Part shown: in pieces, positions 9,281 through 16,751 of the stretch | Numbering within the stretch: the first letter of the stretch is position 1 | Layout: every line of letters starts with the position of its first letter | Position numbers and translations under genes: made by a program | The notes under the pieces: model-generated | Told to the model about the DNA's origin: nothing | Databases searched by the model: none | What the model saw: only the letters and a program-made list of their open reading frames with translations | Origin: Terriglobia bacterium | Lineage (GTDB): Bacteria > Acidobacteriota > Terriglobia > Terriglobales > Acidobacteriaceae | Assembly: GCA_020073385.1 (NCBI GenBank) | Contig: JAIQFH010000047.1 | Span: forward strand, 1-61,899 | Direction: 5' to 3' | Length of the DNA: 61,899 nt

Positions 9281-9838
9281 ATGTACGCACGGTACAAGAA
9301 GAAACGAGTAAACAGGAAAGATAGTTTCCGGTTTATTGAACAGGTTTCGCTGTTTGGTTGCAACGAAGGATTTATACCGTGGCTCCTGAGCAATGAGATA
9401 AGCGCATCTCAAGGTGAGCCTTTCAAGTGGCATGTGAACATCGAGGCTGAACTGGCGAAAACAGAATACCGAGATTCTGCTCTGGTCATTGATCTGAAGC
9501 CTAAACAGAAAGATACAAATCTGTCGCTCTATGAGTTATGTGATGTCTGGGGATATTCAGACGGTGACTGGACACCAATCCTGCTCCACTTGAGTGGGCT
9601 GTTCGTGGACGTTGATCCGAGCGCAGTTGATCGCAACGATTTCCTTATAGAAGACAACCAGCGGGAAGGGCCGATCTATGAGTTCCTGTACCTTGATGGG
9701 AGCGTTTCCGATGGAAAGCTAACCGGAAAATGGATAGCACCCCCGGCAAGCCCCACAAACGCTGCCTTGCTGTGGCCGAGCACCTTTAAGTATTTCGTAG
9801 AGTCTGTCCGACAACGCACTCCGGAGGTTTTGAGCTAA
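9281..9838 (+). CDS. hypothetical protein downstream of RNA repair operon
   Basis: This is a 185-residue acidic protein starting MYARYKKKRVNRKDSFRF, preceded by a purine-rich GAGGAATCGGAG ribosome binding region. It begins 15 bp after pnkp on the same strand, so it is probably the third gene of the operon. No signal peptide, membrane segment or known motif is visible. The middle (LYELCDVWGYSDGDWTPIL and a GLFVDVDPS segment) looks like a folded alpha/beta domain. I do not recognise it. It could be an accessory RNA-repair factor or an unrelated passenger. Confidence 0.6.
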   Translation: MYARYKKKRVNRKDSFRFIEQVSLFGCNEGFIPWLLSNEISASQGEPFKWHVNIEAELAKTEYRDSALVIDLKPKQKDTNLSLYELCDVWGYSDGDWTPILLHLSGLFVDVDPSAVDRNDFLIEDNQREGPIYEFLYLDGSVSDGKLTGKWIAPPASPTNAALLWPSTFKYFVESVRQRTPEVLS

Positions 9839-9906
9839 TCTAACGAGCTGTAGAGGGGAGTGTTCGCTGGTATCTAACCTCTGAGAGACGTAGACCGAGG
9901 CAAGAT

Positions 9907-10380
9907 ATGGCAGAAACTGCGGCACCAGTCCTTGGAACTGGCGGGGAACCTAAGTCAAAGATCAGAGATATCGAGCCACTACTGAAATGGGCTCCGTACA
10001 GCAAGGACTCGGACTTTTTGTTCCCGTCGTTCAAGCTGCACGGCAAGCAACCTCGAATCGGCAGCATGATCGTACAGGACTACGTCAGACCTGCGGCTGT
10101 TGCTGCTGGAGTGATCCCTGAGGATTGCCCGAGATTCGGGTTTCACAACCTGAGGCACGGGCTTTCGACCTTCCTGATCGAAAACGGACACGACCCAGTA
10201 GTGGTGCAGCGTATGCTTCGCCAGTCGCATGTTGACATGACGATGCATTACGTCCACAACAGCCACAAGGCAAGGAACGCCCAAGCCCAGTTCATCGAGC
10301 GTTTCCTTCCGAACGGTGGTACTGTGGCTGATGTGGAAGAGCCGAATGACGAAAAGCGGGTGCCAGTGCGGGTGCAGTGA
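9907..10380 (+). pseudogene. tyrosine recombinase (integrase) C-terminal remnant
   Basis: Only the C-terminal catalytic part of a phage-type integrase is present (about 157 residues). Box II FHNLRHG and the nucleophile region MTMHYVHN are visible, and DFLFPSFKLHGKQPR is typical of acidobacterial integrases. The N-terminal core-binding domain and the box I arginine are missing. The frame is closed by a TAA at 9841, and nothing integrase-like precedes it. The box III histidine is replaced by Gln (MLRQS where LRHS is usual). The fragment is therefore both truncated and catalytically broken. It ends 41 bp before tRNA-Gly, consistent with a decayed element once integrated there. Confidence 0.75.
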
Positions 10381-10421
10381 ATTGTCACGAAATGTGCAAG
10401 TGCTGTAGAATGAGAGAACGA

Positions 10422-10496
<75 letters not shown>

Positions 10497-10568
10497 GATT
10501 TCTCGTTTCCAACTGGCTCGTGCTCCAAAGACGCACCGGCTCGGTTTCGGAACGCTGTTCGCAAGAGC

Positions 10569-10608
10569 AGGGGCGCGGTACCCAAGTGGTAAGGGAGAGG
10601 TCTGCAAA
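10569..10608 (+). repeat. left attachment copy: 5' half of tRNA-Cys
   Basis: These 40 bp are identical to 18608-18647. They begin 3 nt before the mature tRNA-Cys 5' end (acceptor GGCGCGG at 10572) and run through the D-arm and the anticodon stem to the last base of the anticodon loop (CTGCAAA). After 10608 the sequence no longer pairs as a tRNA: the 3' anticodon strand becomes GCCAT, and no T-arm or acceptor 3' strand follows. This is the half-gene left behind at the left junction of the integrated element. It is not expected to give a functional tRNA. Confidence 0.85.
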
Positions 10609-10953
10609 GCCATTCGCCGTTTCCGCCGTTCAATCCTTCCAAGAACTTAGCTTGACACTCGAGGACGACAATCGCCCGAAAACCGCGCCCAGAGCGGTAA
10701 TGGACAGTCCACTGGACGGCACCCAGCACATTGACTAATCGCGACCGCGCGTGACAGACTAGCACTCGTTAAGCCCTCTGGAGCGCAGAAGGCGAGTGCC
10801 TTTCGTAGCGCGTGCGAATGCAGCCCAGAGCAACAATGATCCTACCGTTTCGGGGAACCGAGACGCCTCTGCCGTAGGCCGGATGCCCTAGTTGCCATTG
10901 TGCCGTGGGCTCACGGGGAACGGACTCGCGAGACTCTCTCGCGTGAGGCGTCC
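10609..10953. other. non-coding left end of the element
   Basis: No convincing gene is present here. One inverted repeat stands out, GCACTCG at 10762-10768 and CGAGTGC at 10793-10799, a 7-bp stem with a 24-nt interior. A shorter GTCCACTGGAC palindrome lies upstream of it. These could be recombinase arm-type sites, an excisionase target or a terminator. The sequence alone does not decide between them. Confidence 0.4.
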
Positions 10954-11154
10954 GTGTCCGATTCCCTTTTCCTCAATCTCAATGAAGCCGCGCAACTGCT
11001 CGGCTTATCACCTGAACATCTCTACGAACTGACTCGCAAGCGATCGCGAGAGCGTACGTCGAATCCTGTCCCGCATCTGCATCTCGGACGGCGCCTGGTT
11101 TTTCGTCGCGAGGACTTGCGCGCGTGGGCTGCCTCGATCGAGGTGGCGCGATGA
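10954..11154 (+). CDS. AlpA/excisionase-like helix-turn-helix protein
   Basis: A small DNA-binding protein of about 66 residues contains the MerR-like HTH_17 fold used by AlpA regulators and recombination directionality factors: LNLNEAAQLLGLSPEHLYEL, then PHLHLGRRLVFRREDLRAW. The start is uncertain. GTG at 10954 has a GAGG about 5 nt upstream and removes a low-complexity N-terminus, while GTG at 10900 would give 84 residues. As the first gene inside the left end of the element, it is a good candidate for excision control or activation of the downstream operon. Its stop overlaps the next start (ATGA). Confidence 0.65.
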   Translation: MSDSLFLNLNEAAQLLGLSPEHLYELTRKRSRERTSNPVPHLHLGRRLVFRREDLRAWAASIEVAR

Positions 11155-11636
11155 ACGCATACGTCTGGATTCCAGTCCCTTTATGGTTCATGGACCACGT
11201 GCGTCATCACTGCAAAGGCGGGCGAACGCGATCGGCGCGATTCATGGACCGTCGCGCCTACGTGGTTGATTCCGATCTGAACAGCAAAAAAGCCGCGATA
11301 CGGTATAGCGCCTGGCGTTTTCTTGGGCCATTCCGGAAGCCGATCTATCCCGCGCGCGTAACGGAAATGGATCTGCGCCAGCTAAAGAAGCGCGCGCAAA
11401 TCTGTCTTGCTTGCGGCGCGTCATTGGCAGACCGCCAGCGGGGCATTCAGTTCTGCGATCAGGTCTGTAAACGTCGCCATTATCGCGAGTTTGTACCCGT
11501 TTCTAAGCCGCGTTCACTAAATATGAGGGGGAAGAAATTGAAAAAACCTCGGAAACGGGCGCTGACCAATTGGTGTCCCGTCTGCAAGTCTTATCAACCC
11601 CAAAACCATCCACAGCCCTGCAAACGCGGGGCATAG
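11151..11636 (+). CDS. hypothetical protein with two zinc-ribbon-like motifs
   Basis: This 161-residue, very basic protein starts at the ATG that overlaps the previous stop (MNAYVWIPVPLWFMDHVRHH). Two cysteine clusters suggest metal binding: CLACG, then FCDQVCKRRHY about 15 residues later, and near the C-terminus CPVCK followed by a Cys 12 residues on. Long lysine/arginine-rich stretches lie between them. The layout suggests a nucleic-acid-binding zinc protein, but no named family is evident. Translational coupling to the HTH gene suggests related regulation. Confidence 0.55.
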   Translation: MNAYVWIPVPLWFMDHVRHHCKGGRTRSARFMDRRAYVVDSDLNSKKAAIRYSAWRFLGPFRKPIYPARVTEMDLRQLKKRAQICLACGASLADRQRGIQFCDQVCKRRHYREFVPVSKPRSLNMRGKKLKKPRKRALTNWCPVCKSYQPQNHPQPCKRGA

Positions 11637-11705
11637 ACCTAGGCGCCGCGAATGCGGGCCGAGAGAGCAAAGCAACAAACTCCAGATGAAAGACGAGGAG
11701 GCCAC

Positions 11706-11882
11706 ATGAGCCAACTTATCACCATCACATTTGAAGACGCGCGGCGGATTCTGTTCCGGACAGACGGTGCGCCGCGAACCAACAACACTCCATCCCAGAT
11801 TCTGGCAAGAGCCATCGGGCCCGAACTCTACGCGCAACTCCAAAAGTCCGCGAAGGAACGCGCGGCGGGGGGATCGAGATGA
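11706..11882 (+). CDS. small hypothetical protein (58 aa)
   Basis: The start at 11706 is fixed by an AGGAGG ribosome binding site 5 nt upstream (GACGAGGAGGCCACATG). The longer frame from 11652 is not needed. The protein reads MSQLITITFEDARRILF and ends in a helical, basic tail (LYAQLQKSAKERAAGG). No family is recognised. The stop overlaps the following start as ATGA, so it is coupled to the 235-residue gene. Confidence 0.5.
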   Translation: MSQLITITFEDARRILFRTDGAPRTNNTPSQILARAIGPELYAQLQKSAKERAAGGSR

Positions 11883-12586
11883 TCCCCGACAAATTTTGGA
11901 ACCGGGATGAAGTGCTCGCAGCGATCAACAGCCTAAAGGAAAGCGGCTTGGACCATGCCTGCATACGCGGAATGTTGGTCGGCCGCGCTGCTGGAATGAT
12001 GGACAATGCCGCTATCGGTCGGATTGTTGATTCGGTGTTTGGACTGACGGCGGCGCCCAAGGTTGAAGAGCCAGCACCACTGCGGCCGCCAGTCGCGGTA
12101 ACACCAACTGTTGACATACAGGGACCGACCGCGTTCACTGAGAAAGAACAAGAGCAGATGATCGCGCTGGCGAAGGCGAACGCGTCGCTCGACGACTTTG
12201 ACGCGGTCGATCGCGAGCTCGAGGACATTCTCGAGTTCTTGGAAACGCGAGGTTACTCCTGGGACGAAAACGACGGATTCACTACGTGCGACGCGGAGAG
12301 CAGGCCGGCCACCGAAGAACGCAGTGAGGTTGATGACGCGATGCCGGCCTTGCTACCGATCGCGGGGATGCCCGGGTACGCAGTTGACGCGTGGGGTAGG
12401 CCGCACGCGGAGAAGAAACGCGGGCGGAAAGCCGGGCCACTGATGCCTGACAAGTTCTTCCGCAAAGACAAAACTTTTGTTTTCGGCTATCGGATCCGCG
12501 TCGGTGACCGGCGAAAACGGTACGCGGCGAAGTACTTCGGCATGGCGCGGTACTTCGCAGAGAAAAAATGGGAGAACGCGGGGTAA
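11879..12586 (+). CDS. hypothetical protein (235 aa)
   Basis: The protein starts MIPDKFWNRDEVLAAINSL. The N-terminal 60 residues are helical, a Pro/Thr-rich linker follows (about 62-80), then an acidic coiled segment (ALAKANASLDDFDAVDRELE), and finally a basic C-terminal domain (FFRKDKTFVFGYRIRVGD, YAAKYFGMARYFAEKKW). The C-terminal repeat of aromatic and basic residues suggests nucleic-acid contact. I do not recognise the family. It is the last gene of the left operon and precedes the operator/stem-loop hub. Confidence 0.55.
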   Translation: MIPDKFWNRDEVLAAINSLKESGLDHACIRGMLVGRAAGMMDNAAIGRIVDSVFGLTAAPKVEEPAPLRPPVAVTPTVDIQGPTAFTEKEQEQMIALAKANASLDDFDAVDRELEDILEFLETRGYSWDENDGFTTCDAESRPATEERSEVDDAMPALLPIAGMPGYAVDAWGRPHAEKKRGRKAGPLMPDKFFRKDKTFVFGYRIRVGDRRKRYAAKYFGMARYFAEKKWENAG

Positions 12587-12588
12587 AC

Positions 12589-12641
12589 GAGGTTGGTGTA
12601 CAGGTATTTGAGGTTGGTGTACACCCCTGTACACCAACTTC
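12589..12641. promoter_or_regulatory. triple TTGGTGTACA site (operator or iteron candidate)
   Basis: Three copies of a 10-mer lie just after the stop of the upstream gene. Two are direct, each in the context GAGGTTGGTGTACA, at 12589-12602 and 12610-12623. One is inverted (TGTACACCAA, 12628-12637). The second and third form a perfect 10-bp inverted repeat around CCCC. Such a cluster is typical of a repressor operator or a replication-initiator iteron. No promoter can be assigned with certainty. Confidence 0.55.
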
Positions 12642-12676
12642 AACGAAGTGGGTCTAACTAATACTCCGTACCCAAC

Positions 12677-12731
12677 GCTTCCCCAAGAGCGGGGGAAGCA
12701 GATTGGTTTTGGGGACCCCCTACCCCCAAAA
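12677..12731. repeat. two strong stem-loops in the element
   Basis: GCTTCCCC at 12677-12684 pairs with GGGGAAGC at 12692-12699 around a 7-nt loop. TTTTGGGG at 12707-12714 pairs with CCCCAAAA at 12724-12731 around a 9-nt interior. Neither is followed by a T-run on the plus strand. They could be terminators of the left operon, a single-strand origin, or protein-binding cruciforms. The rest of 12587-12933 shows no gene. Confidence 0.5.
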
Positions 12732-12933
12732 CGCAATCTTGCGATGGGATGAAGTTCTATCACGCGTTCCCTCTAAACTTCCTGTGCAGCGTGGATGTCA
12801 GAGGTTTATTCTGAGCGGTGCGCTGTGGTGAACAGATTACGAATTGTCCTTGGCGCATTGAGCAATTAATGCTGGCAACAGTCCGTACATCACGCGACCC
12901 TGCAACCCTTACTCATGGCGCGCCAAGCCACTA

Positions 12934-13623
12934 TCACTGACTCTCTAATGGAGGAATTCTCATTTTCTCTGCGGTCTTAATCGTCTCACTCATGACGCGA
13001 ACCAACGGCCTAGCCCTCTCCGCCTCTATGCGAACGCTCCAGGACTCGTAAAGATCTATGCAGCTTTTGAAACGGCGATTCTGCTGTCGTAACAAGAAGA
13101 TAAAAAACATAACATTGCCCAGTACGTGGCAGAACGCGGATGCTGTTTCTTGAAACCCGATCTCATCATCCGCTACTCCGGCCACGAACGGAATAGCAAA
13201 GGCTTCTAAGTTGTTCAAGTGCTTCACGTACTCAACGATCGTTGATTCGCCACCCGGCGACTCAGCTGCTTTCCTTACTAGTGCTATGCGCTTCTCATCG
13301 AAGTTGTGTTCGACGATCTGCCCCTGTTTGATCTTGAACTTCTGTCCTTCCAAGAATGTGTACATGTTGACCTTGTACGCGTCCGTTGCACGTTTGCGCG
13401 ATTCAACGATTGTCGTGCCGAAGTATTGACAGCGCTCCGCAGCGAGCTTGATGGACTCGCGACGAGCGTTTTGCTTGCCAATGCCCTTGGTGATGGACAA
13501 TTGCCGCAGACCATATATCGCGGCTCCCGCCAGAACGAGGGCCGACGCGAAATACAGCAGTTCCATGATGGAACGCAAGACACTGAACCAAGCGGAGTTA
13601 ATGATCATGACGGTTGCCGCCAT
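12934..13623 (-). CDS. membrane-anchored hypothetical protein (DUF4760-like)
   Basis: This 229-residue protein has an N-terminal transmembrane helix (about 18-40, ELLYFASALVLAGAAIYGL), followed by a predominantly helical cytoplasmic domain. A second hydrophobic stretch lies near 165-178 (LGNVMFFIFLLRQQN). The overall layout resembles DUF4760 proteins, which are frequent in mobile elements and have no established function. It is the only minus-strand gene in the middle of the element and has its own upstream region rich in palindromes. Superinfection exclusion or membrane-based immunity is conceivable but unsupported. Confidence 0.6.
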   Translation of the reverse strand: MAATVMIINSAWFSVLRSIMELLYFASALVLAGAAIYGLRQLSITKGIGKQNARRESIKLAAERCQYFGTTIVESRKRATDAYKVNMYTFLEGQKFKIKQGQIVEHNFDEKRIALVRKAAESPGGESTIVEYVKHLNNLEAFAIPFVAGVADDEIGFQETASAFCHVLGNVMFFIFLLRQQNRRFKSCIDLYESWSVRIEAERARPLVRVMSETIKTAEKMRIPPLESQ

Positions 13624-14094
13624 CTGCAGACTCTCACTGCGATCGCGACTCTGCAGTGAGCACCATCACGTTTAATGTTCGAGTAACCCAGCAGAGATTC
13701 CGCCCATTTTCTAGAGCACCTCACCGCGCTATCTCTCGAGCTCGAGAAGCCTGTCTGCCAGTCTAAAGGTTAATCGAACCTCTATATCGTGTTGACAGGC
13801 AATGATTTGCACGTTCTCGCGTCTGGTAGCGTAGGCGCCCATAAACACCTGGCGACAGACAGGCCGGACGCATATTGCAAGCAGACGACTTACACCGCGA
13901 TCCTCGTAACGCGTTGGTAAGGTTGCTTTTCGGGCTCGAGGTACTGCCGGGCCGCTCCCCCCAAGCGGCCTTACCCAGCGGATACAGCTTGGTCGGAAAC
14001 AGGTCGTTTTTGAAATATGCGTTTGGCGTGGAGTTTGGATGTTTTTCAACCTGTTTTTCGGGTGTTCGGAAGAAACACCCTAGGAGGAAGGCCA
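13624..14094. other. divergent intergenic region with palindromes
   Basis: No convincing gene is present; minus-strand frames of about 106-110 codons here look like chance. Three structures are visible. CTCACTGC (13633-13640) and GCAGTGAG (13653-13660) form an inverted repeat just upstream of the membrane protein. TCTCGAGCTCGAGA is a perfect 14-bp palindrome at 13734-13747. A hairpin, GGGTGTT (14060-14066) with AACACCC (14074-14080), ends 1 nt before the Shine-Dalgarno of the gene at 14095. The region probably holds the promoters for both flanking transcription units. Confidence 0.5.
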
Positions 14095-14427
14095 ATGCGA
14101 ATTCCTAGAGCAGCAGACGCGGCGCAGATACCCGCGGAAATCGACGAAGACGTCCTGGCGGCCTATCACGCGGAGATCGCCGAGCAAGCTACCGTCGCCG
14201 AAGCGCCCCCAACCCTAATTCAGAGCGTCGAGAACCCGGCGAATGCTTTCTCGGAGGCGGTTGATAGCGGTGTATGGACAGCCGAGGGCGGCATGCAGTG
14301 GGAATCCGACCGCGCGGCACTGATACAACGCGTTGAAGCCCAGCGCCGGGCGAATCTCGGCAACCACGCGTCTGATCGGCCGGGTACCGCGATCGTGGAT
14401 GGCCTTCCGGAGGGCTTAGATGACTGA
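14095..14427 (+). CDS. hypothetical protein, first gene of right-hand orphan run
   Basis: The start at 14095 is set by a strong AGGAGG (14082-14087) preceded by a hairpin, and the earlier frame start at 14017 lacks a site. The product is 110 residues (MRIPRAADAAQIPAEIDEDV), acidic and Ala/Glu-rich, with a central helical stretch and a disordered C-terminus (ASDRPGTAIVDGLPEGLDD). No known motif is seen. It overlaps the next gene by 8 nt, so it heads a translationally linked series. Confidence 0.6.
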   Translation: MRIPRAADAAQIPAEIDEDVLAAYHAEIAEQATVAEAPPTLIQSVENPANAFSEAVDSGVWTAEGGMQWESDRAALIQRVEAQRRANLGNHASDRPGTAIVDGLPEGLDD

Positions 14428-14893
14428 AAAACCTCAAGAATTTGCCCCAACGCCGCGCATTAGAGGCGATTCTAGCGACTCGAGCCCCGTGGACGTGAAA
14501 TGGGTCCAAGATGCCGCGCGTGCCGTCCTCGCCCGCCTGGCGCCGCCGATGAAGATCCCGCCGCCGGACGTCCCGCGGGTGATGGACTGCATCCCGCGTC
14601 CCAACCGAGCCCGCATGGCGGCCTACGGCAACGAAGGCGCCGCGGTCGAGGAAGTGACGCTGCAGGAGGATCTGCAGTACAACGCGACGCTGGCATCACG
14701 GGCCGACCGGCGCCAAGCGATCGACACCAGCCCCGCGGGAGTCCACGCGTGGGAGAACGAATTCTATCGCGACGAGCAGACGCGCCGCGATGCCGCAACT
14801 GTACTACTACACCGCGGCTACCCGGTGCTGCAGGTAGCCATCGCGACGGGCCTGGAAGCTTCCGAGGTCCGCGCGATCAAGGAGAACCGATGA
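14420..14893 (+). CDS. hypothetical protein with C-terminal HTH-like segment
   Basis: This 157-residue protein starts MTEKPQEFAPTPRIRGDSSD. A disordered N-terminus and a Pro-rich segment (LAPPMKIPPPDVPRVMD) are followed by a helical C-terminal part. There, AATVLLHRGYPVLQVAIATG leading into LEASEVRAIKENR has the spacing of a helix-turn-helix. Small terminase subunits and regulators of mobile elements can look like this, but nothing more specific is visible. It overlaps its upstream neighbour by 8 nt, and its stop overlaps the next short ORF (ATGA). Confidence 0.6.
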   Translation: MTEKPQEFAPTPRIRGDSSDSSPVDVKWVQDAARAVLARLAPPMKIPPPDVPRVMDCIPRPNRARMAAYGNEGAAVEEVTLQEDLQYNATLASRADRRQAIDTSPAGVHAWENEFYRDEQTRRDAATVLLHRGYPVLQVAIATGLEASEVRAIKENR

Positions 14894-14976
14894 GCAGATT
14901 GAAACGAAAACCGAAACCGCGGAAGCCACAGCCCGCGACGCCCACACTGCCACCGCTGACGCCGAGGTTCTGGTAG
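14890..14976 (+). CDS. possible 28-residue basic/proline-rich peptide
   Basis: A tiny frame starts at the ATG overlapping the previous stop (ATGA): MSRLKRKPKPRKPQPATPTL, then a short proline-rich end. The next gene starts 2 nt after its stop. Tight packing on both sides and a highly basic composition favour real translation, possibly only as a coupling leader. Evidence is limited to the spacing. Confidence 0.35.
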   Translation: MSRLKRKPKPRKPQPATPTLPPLTPRFW

Positions 14977-14978
14977 CC

Positions 14979-15185
14979 ATGAGAACACTTCAAATCGCGA
15001 TGTCCCAAAACCCGCTAGCCACCGGCCTGAGCGTCGAAACGAAAAAGCATCTGTGGGGTTGGACGGATTCCGACGGCCGCGAACTCGACTGGATGTACTG
15101 GGTCGAGCGCGCGCTGTGGCCTGTAGTCGACGGCCGCGGCCAGATCATCTACGTGACCCCACCGAAATCGCGGTGGTACCACTAA
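14979..15185 (+). CDS. small hypothetical protein (68 aa)
   Basis: The frame starts at the ATG at 14979, 2 nt after the preceding stop (MRTLQIAMSQNPLATGLSVE). It is tryptophan-rich in the middle (LWGWTDSDGRELDWMYWVE) and ends TPPKSRWYH. The composition suggests a compact folded domain rather than disorder. No family is recognised. Its position in the packed series supports it being real. Confidence 0.5.
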   Translation: MRTLQIAMSQNPLATGLSVETKKHLWGWTDSDGRELDWMYWVERALWPVVDGRGQIIYVTPPKSRWYH

Positions 15186-15321
15186 CAAGTTTCCCGCGCC
15201 GACCTGAACAGACGGCGTGGGAACAATCGCGATGCCCCTCCTTCATCGCGTCTCGAGCGGTTCGTACTAGAGAGCGGACCGCTCGGGTTTCTCAAAGGAG
15301 GAAATCAAAGGAGGCTACACA

Positions 15322-15978
15322 ATGAAATGTTTTCCAGCGTCAGACCCATTCGCAAACGTCCCACTCGCGCTGAAGGATCGCGCGGCAAACGAGATGAACG
15401 CAGCCGGAGAGGCCTTTGGAATTCGACTCACCGGCGGCGATGCTTATAGTGTCTCAGCCGAACTCAGCGGCACAACGCCCGTTCGCTTTCTTGAATGGTG
15501 CAACGCGATGAACATCTGCCGGTGCGACGTAGACCGCGCGTCAGACCTGACTACCTTTCTCGGCCGGAATCCGGTGTCGCTGCAGGTAGTCGAGGCCTAC
15601 ATGCAACGCGCGATCCCCGCGAACATGATCTCGAGTCTTCTACCAGACGAGGTTTTCTCCGCGATGCAAGCGACAGCCGACGCGGTTCTGCAAGCGTCCA
15701 ACGAGAAAATCGACACACTCCGCGAAGCGGCTCACGCGGGTATTCACTCAGCACAAGCAGAGCTCGATCAGCTCGAGAGGACGGCCGTGGATACGCTCGA
15801 GGGCTTCGGCTTCAAAACGCGGCGCCAGGAGGAAGATCCGCTTGGGCCCGAAGCGCAGCCCGGCCTGTCCGACGAACAACGCCGCGGCCTCTCTGAAGAG
15901 TGGGGCTCGCTGTCCGGCCTGGACATCGAAGATCCCATGGCCAACCTCGACGCGCCGAAAGGATGGGATGGATTTTGA
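15322..15978 (+). CDS. hypothetical protein with amphipathic helical centre (218 aa)
   Basis: The start at 15322 is supported by a ribosome binding site (AAAGGAGGCTACACAATG); a second GGAGG lies about 15 nt further up. The N-terminal half is globular-looking (FLEWCNAMNICRCDVD contains three Cys). Residues about 115-160 form a long amphipathic alanine-rich helix (AMQATADAVLQASNEKIDTL), and the C-terminus is acidic and disordered. Long Ala/Glu helices are seen in virion or scaffold proteins and in phasin-like proteins, but nothing identifies the family. It is the largest gene of the right-hand run. Confidence 0.6.
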   Translation: MKCFPASDPFANVPLALKDRAANEMNAAGEAFGIRLTGGDAYSVSAELSGTTPVRFLEWCNAMNICRCDVDRASDLTTFLGRNPVSLQVVEAYMQRAIPANMISSLLPDEVFSAMQATADAVLQASNEKIDTLREAAHAGIHSAQAELDQLERTAVDTLEGFGFKTRRQEEDPLGPEAQPGLSDEQRRGLSEEWGSLSGLDIEDPMANLDAPKGWDGF

Positions 15979-16148
15979 AGCGAAGCGTCCGCAAGATCCT
16001 CGAGACGCGAGGCGTGGGCGATCCATATGAGTCACTACGGTTCGCCCTGAACGTCTTGAGGGAACGCGTTGATGGGTCCTGGAAAAAGATTCGGCCGCGA
16101 GACGTCGGGCGGAAGCAGCAGCAAAAACTATCGATAGGAGCACATCAA

Positions 16149-16325
16149 ATGGGAATGTTTTCTAAGCTGGAAGACAACATCAAAAGTTACGCGCAAGACG
16201 TGGGCAACGCGGTTAAGAGCTACGGGCAAAATGTCGCGACGAATGCGAAAGCGATTGTAGTTCGCCCACAGCCGAAGCCCGCGGCGCCGACGGATGACCA
16301 GGTCGCGCCCGTGAAAAAGATCTAG
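16149..16325 (+). CDS. small amphipathic-helix protein (58 aa)
   Basis: The start at 16149 is chosen for an AGGAG about 8 nt upstream. The frame is open back to 15900, and an ATG at 15963 could give a longer, 120-residue form overlapping the previous gene, but it lacks spacing for a ribosome binding site. The product begins MGMFSKLEDNIKSYAQDVGN and continues with a repeat-like KSYGQNVATNAKAIVV. Two near-repeats (IKSYAQDVG, VKSYGQNVA) give a continuous amphipathic helix, followed by a Pro/Lys tail. It could bind membranes or a surface. The function is unknown. Confidence 0.5.
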   Translation: MGMFSKLEDNIKSYAQDVGNAVKSYGQNVATNAKAIVVRPQPKPAAPTDDQVAPVKKI

Positions 16326-16410
16326 CCGCGGTTCACCGGGCTGATGGCATTACCCGCGGTGTCTAGCGAACATCGCGGGCTAGTTCGCAACTAGGAAAGG
16401 AAAATCAAAA

Positions 16411-16749
16411 ATGAGTCAATCACACAGTAACAGCCCTGTGGCCGGCCTCAATGGCATCGATCACAGCGACAAAGGCACGCAGTATAAGCATTCCATCGAA
16501 GGCGGTCTTCAGACTCGCCCCGAGGGAACGCGTCAGCATGAATTTTCAAGCAATGACGCGGTTGAGTCCCTGCATCCCGCGACGATCGCCGATATCAAAC
16601 GTGGTCGCTATAACGGTGACCAGCAAAATGGCAATCAGCACAAGGCCGCGGGCTTCGGCGCGGATCTCGTCCGCGGTTCGCTGACGCGTCCGGGACAAGG
16701 TGCCAAAGCGAAGGACGCCAACAAGCTCGAAGACTGCGGAGGCTACTGA
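16411..16749 (+). CDS. hypothetical polar protein (112 aa)
   Basis: This protein is preceded by a purine-rich leader and by a small hairpin, CTAGTT-CGC-AACTAG at 16380-16394. It is strongly polar and rich in Ser, Asn, Gln, His and Gly (MSQSHSNSPVAGLNGIDHSD), without hydrophobic segments, and probably largely disordered. It ends 2 nt before the next gene. No family is recognised. Confidence 0.55.
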   Translation: MSQSHSNSPVAGLNGIDHSDKGTQYKHSIEGGLQTRPEGTRQHEFSSNDAVESLHPATIADIKRGRYNGDQQNGNQHKAAGFGADLVRGSLTRPGQGAKAKDANKLEDCGGY

Positions 16750-16751
16750 AA

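Noticed and set aside
10572..10650. second intact tRNA-Cys
   Set aside because: The 3' anticodon strand, T-arm and acceptor 3' strand are absent, so only the 5' half is present.
13729..14095. two minus-strand frames of 106 and 110 codons
   Set aside because: They overlap each other in different frames, lack ribosome binding sites and cover what looks like a promoter region.
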